Assembly: GCA_028703175.1 (NCBI GenBank)
Contig: JAQVNJ010000016.1
Location: forward strand, 1-64,000
Length of the DNA stretch: 64,000 nt
From: JAAYCB01 sp012744395
GTDB taxonomy: Bacteria; Planctomycetota; Planctomycetia; Pirellulales; Thermoguttaceae
Direction: 5' to 3'
In this document: positions 62,367-64,000 of the stretch, one piece after another
Layout of the letters: every line of letters starts with the position of its first letter
How positions within the stretch are numbered: the stretch's first letter is position 1
Translations under genes and position numbers: made by a program
Notes under the pieces: generated by a model
Database searches by the model: none
Told to the model about the DNA's origin: nothing
The model's input: only the letters and a program-made list of their open reading frames with translations

Positions 62367-64000
62367 ATGCGCAGGAGAGCCCATTGCATTGTCGCCCTTC
62401 TCGTTCTTGGGGCCAGCATCACGATGATCAGGACGCTGGCGGCGGCCGACTGGCCTACCTATTGCCACGACCTGGCGCGGAGCGGCGTGACGGACGAGAC
62501 CCTTTCCGCCCGGTTGCATCCCCAATGGGTGTACAAGGCCCCGCATGCCCCCATCCCAGCCTGGCCTGAACCCGGCAGGGAGTTGAATCGCCTGGCGTTC
62601 GATTATGCTTACGAGATTACGGCGGCAGGCGGGTTGGTCTATTATGGCTCTTCGGCGGATCACAAGGTCTATGCAATCGAGCTTGAGAGCGGGCTGCCGC
62701 GGTGGAGTTTCTTCACGGAAGGACCCGTCCGATTCGCCCCGACGATCGAAGCGGGACGCGTCTTCGCCTGTTCGGACGACGGTTGGCTGTATTGCCTTTC
62801 CGCCGAAGACGGGACGCTGTTGTGGCGGTTCCGCGGCGGGCCGAAAGACGAACGGATGCTTGGCAACGGCCAGATGATCTCGCGCTGGCCACTCCGCAGC
62901 GGCGTTGCGGTTGAAGGGGAAACGCTCTACTTCTCGGCCGGCATGTGGCCGAACGAAGGCGTCTACGTGTACGCACTCGATGCCGAGAACGGGGAAGTTC
63001 TGTGGAAGAACGAAACCAGCGGAACCGACTACCGAGCTCAACCGCACCCCCCCGCGGTTGCCGTGACCGGGGTGGCGCCGCAGGGATGCCTGCTCGGGCA
63101 CGAGGGACAGATCTTCGTCCCCACGGGGCGCAACGTCCCGGCCGCGTTTGATCGCCTTACCGGGAAATTGCTTTACTACCACAGCCGGCCGGCGACCTGG
63201 GGAGACCGTTGGGGAGGAACCTGGAACATGCTCTCCGGCGGACTCCTGTTCAGTTGGCGCTGCCACGTGGCGCCAGACTCCGACGTTCGAGTGGGTGAGT
63301 TCCAGTGGCACAAAGACGACGGCCTGATCGCCTTCGATGCCAAGACGGGCGACGTCCGGCGGGATTTCCCGGGAAAGCGGCGAGCTGTTGTCCACGATGG
63401 CACGCTCTACATGGCCGGAAGCGGCCGAATCGACGCTTACGATTTCGACGCCTGGACTCAAGGCGCCAAACCGTCCGACTGCGTCAAGTGGTCCGTTCCG
63501 CACGTTCCGACCTATGCGGGCGTTGATGCCGTGACCGGCGCGACGGTCACGGGAGGTCCCTACGGTCGGGCCTATGCGATGATCCTGGCCGGCGGCACAC
63601 TTGTGGTCGGCGGGAACGGAAGCGTCACCGCGCTGGCCGCGGATACAGGCCGGTTCATTTGGGAGGATCAAACCTCAGGGCAGGCGCGGAGCCTTGCCGT
63701 GGCCGACGGCAGGCTGCTGGTAAGCACGACCACGGGCCAGATCACCTGTTACGGGTCCGTGGCCGTCAGCCAGCCTCGCGTTGTCTCCTCGGAAGCCCGC
63801 ACTCCCGTGCCTGAAGGCGGCGAATCGGACTCGTCCGGCGCGGACCTGGCTCGCCGCATCCTCGACGAGACCGGCAAGAAGGCCGGCTACTGTCTCGTGC
63901 TGGGGGCCGGGGACGGCCGCTTCCTGAACAGCCTGGCGGAGCAGTCGGACCTGAAAATCTGCTGCCTGGAGCCCAACGCCGAGGCGGTTGCGTCGGCGCG
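62367..64000 (+). CDS. Exported PQQ-type beta-propeller protein with methyltransferase-like domain (runs off window end)
   Basis: The first 544 residues of a long exported protein. A signal peptide (IVALLVLGASITMIRTLAAA) precedes a PQQ-like propeller (residues 25-480) with repeats such as KVYAIELESGLPRWSF, WLYCLSAEDGTLLWRF and VYVYALDAENGEVLWK. After a linker the methyltransferase-like domain begins at about residue 500: YCLVLGAGDGRFLNSLAEQS, then ICCLEPNAEAVASA. The reading frame stays open to base 64000. The ATG at 62367 follows TAGGAG. It has the propeller-then-methyltransferase order that the protein at 20471-23533 lacks at its N-terminus, so both are probably one family. Function is unknown. 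Confidence 0.82.
   Translation, partial: MRRRAHCIVALLVLGASITMIRTLAAADWPTYCHDLARSGVTDETLSARLHPQWVYKAPHAPIPAWPEPGRELNRLAFDYAYEITAAGGLVYYGSSADHKVYAIELESGLPRWSFFTEGPVRFAPTIEAGRVFACSDDGWLYCLSAEDGTLLWRFRGGPKDERMLGNGQMISRWPLRSGVAVEGETLYFSAGMWPNEGVYVYALDAENGEVLWKNETSGTDYRAQPHPPAVAVTGVAPQGCLLGHEGQIFVPTGRNVPAAFDRLTGKLLYYHSRPATWGDRWGGTWNMLSGGLLFSWRCHVAPDSDVRVGEFQWHKDDGLIAFDAKTGDVRRDFPGKRRAVVHDGTLYMAGSGRIDAYDFDAWTQGAKPSDCVKWSVPHVPTYAGVDAVTGATVTGGPYGRAYAMILAGGTLVVGGNGSVTALAADTGRFIWEDQTSGQARSLAVADGRLLVSTTTGQITCYGSVAVSQPRVVSSEARTPVPEGGESDSSGADLARRILDETGKKAGYCLVLGAGDGRFLNSLAEQSDLKICCLEPNAEAVASA

Noticed and set aside
62301..63671. 456-codon minus-strand frame opposite the terminal PQQ gene
   Set aside because: It is a mirror of the propeller gene, whose plus-strand frame has a signal peptide, a ribosome-binding site and repeated PQQ motifs.

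Overview
The window looks like a chromosomal segment of a planctomycete (Pirellulales-like). It is GC-rich. It carries Tat-signal Gfo/Idh/MocA and sugar-isomerase-like proteins, a sulfatase remnant, neutral-ceramidase/LamG/ThuA and PQQ-propeller/methyltransferase multidomain proteins, DUF1573, a tetraheme lipoprotein, LpxB (Gram-negative lipid A) and hopanoid genes. No rRNA, CRISPR array, transposase or prophage was seen. Two tRNAs are present: Lys-CTT (minus) and Leu-CAA (plus).

Layout. 1-7.4 kb: 5' end of clpC (minus), a small membrane/TPR protein (minus), then a tight plus-strand run: Clp-N/ThiD2/ThiE fusion, dinB, a CYTH protein and an FtsX-like permease. A DUF2442 fragment and a small membrane protein follow. 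7.4-20.3 kb: a BASS-type transporter (minus), lpxB, a C45-family secreted amidohydrolase, a Gfo/Idh/MocA oxidoreductase, an LRR lipoprotein, a ceramidase-like/LamG/ThuA protein and a Tat-exported BNR-like protein. The last one is flanked by the 3' stumps of two other genes (Gfo/Idh/MocA and sulfatase), which look like deletion scars. 20.4-30.4 kb: a PQQ-propeller protein with a methyltransferase-like domain, a double thioredoxin-fold protein, tRNA-Lys with a clear terminator, an MMPL/RND exporter and a Tat-exported TIM-barrel isomerase-like protein.

30.7-36 kb: thioredoxin-type arsenate reductase and a PhoB/PhoR two-component pair preceded by 11-bp-spaced direct repeats. A gene-poor, strand-asymmetric kilobase and a nucleotide-sugar epimerase/decarboxylase (minus) follow. 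36.3-44.1 kb: a four-gene plus-strand operon (giant TPR protein, ExbB/TolQ, ExbD/TolR, and a membrane protein with a long Pro-rich linker and a squalene-cyclase-fold domain). It looks like a proton-motive-force-energised envelope machine without an ordinary TonB/TolA, and is the best candidate here for an undescribed system. 44.1-48.4 kb: a minus-strand hopanoid operon (squalene-hopene cyclase, HpnH, HpnG-like nucleosidase).

48.5-59.9 kb (minus): a tetraheme lipoprotein with a degenerate metallophosphoesterase-like domain, a DUF1573 protein, O-antigen ligase, WecA-like transferase, a DUF4416 protein, an HtrA-like protease, recA and a PAC2-family protein. 60.3-64 kb (plus): a HEAT-repeat lipoprotein, tRNA-Leu, ferritin and the 5' part of another PQQ/methyltransferase protein. 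Several genes start at GTG or TTG. Several start sites were moved inward from the longest reading frame on the basis of ribosome-binding sites and signal peptides. Short dispersed palindromic and tandem repeats occupy many of the gaps.
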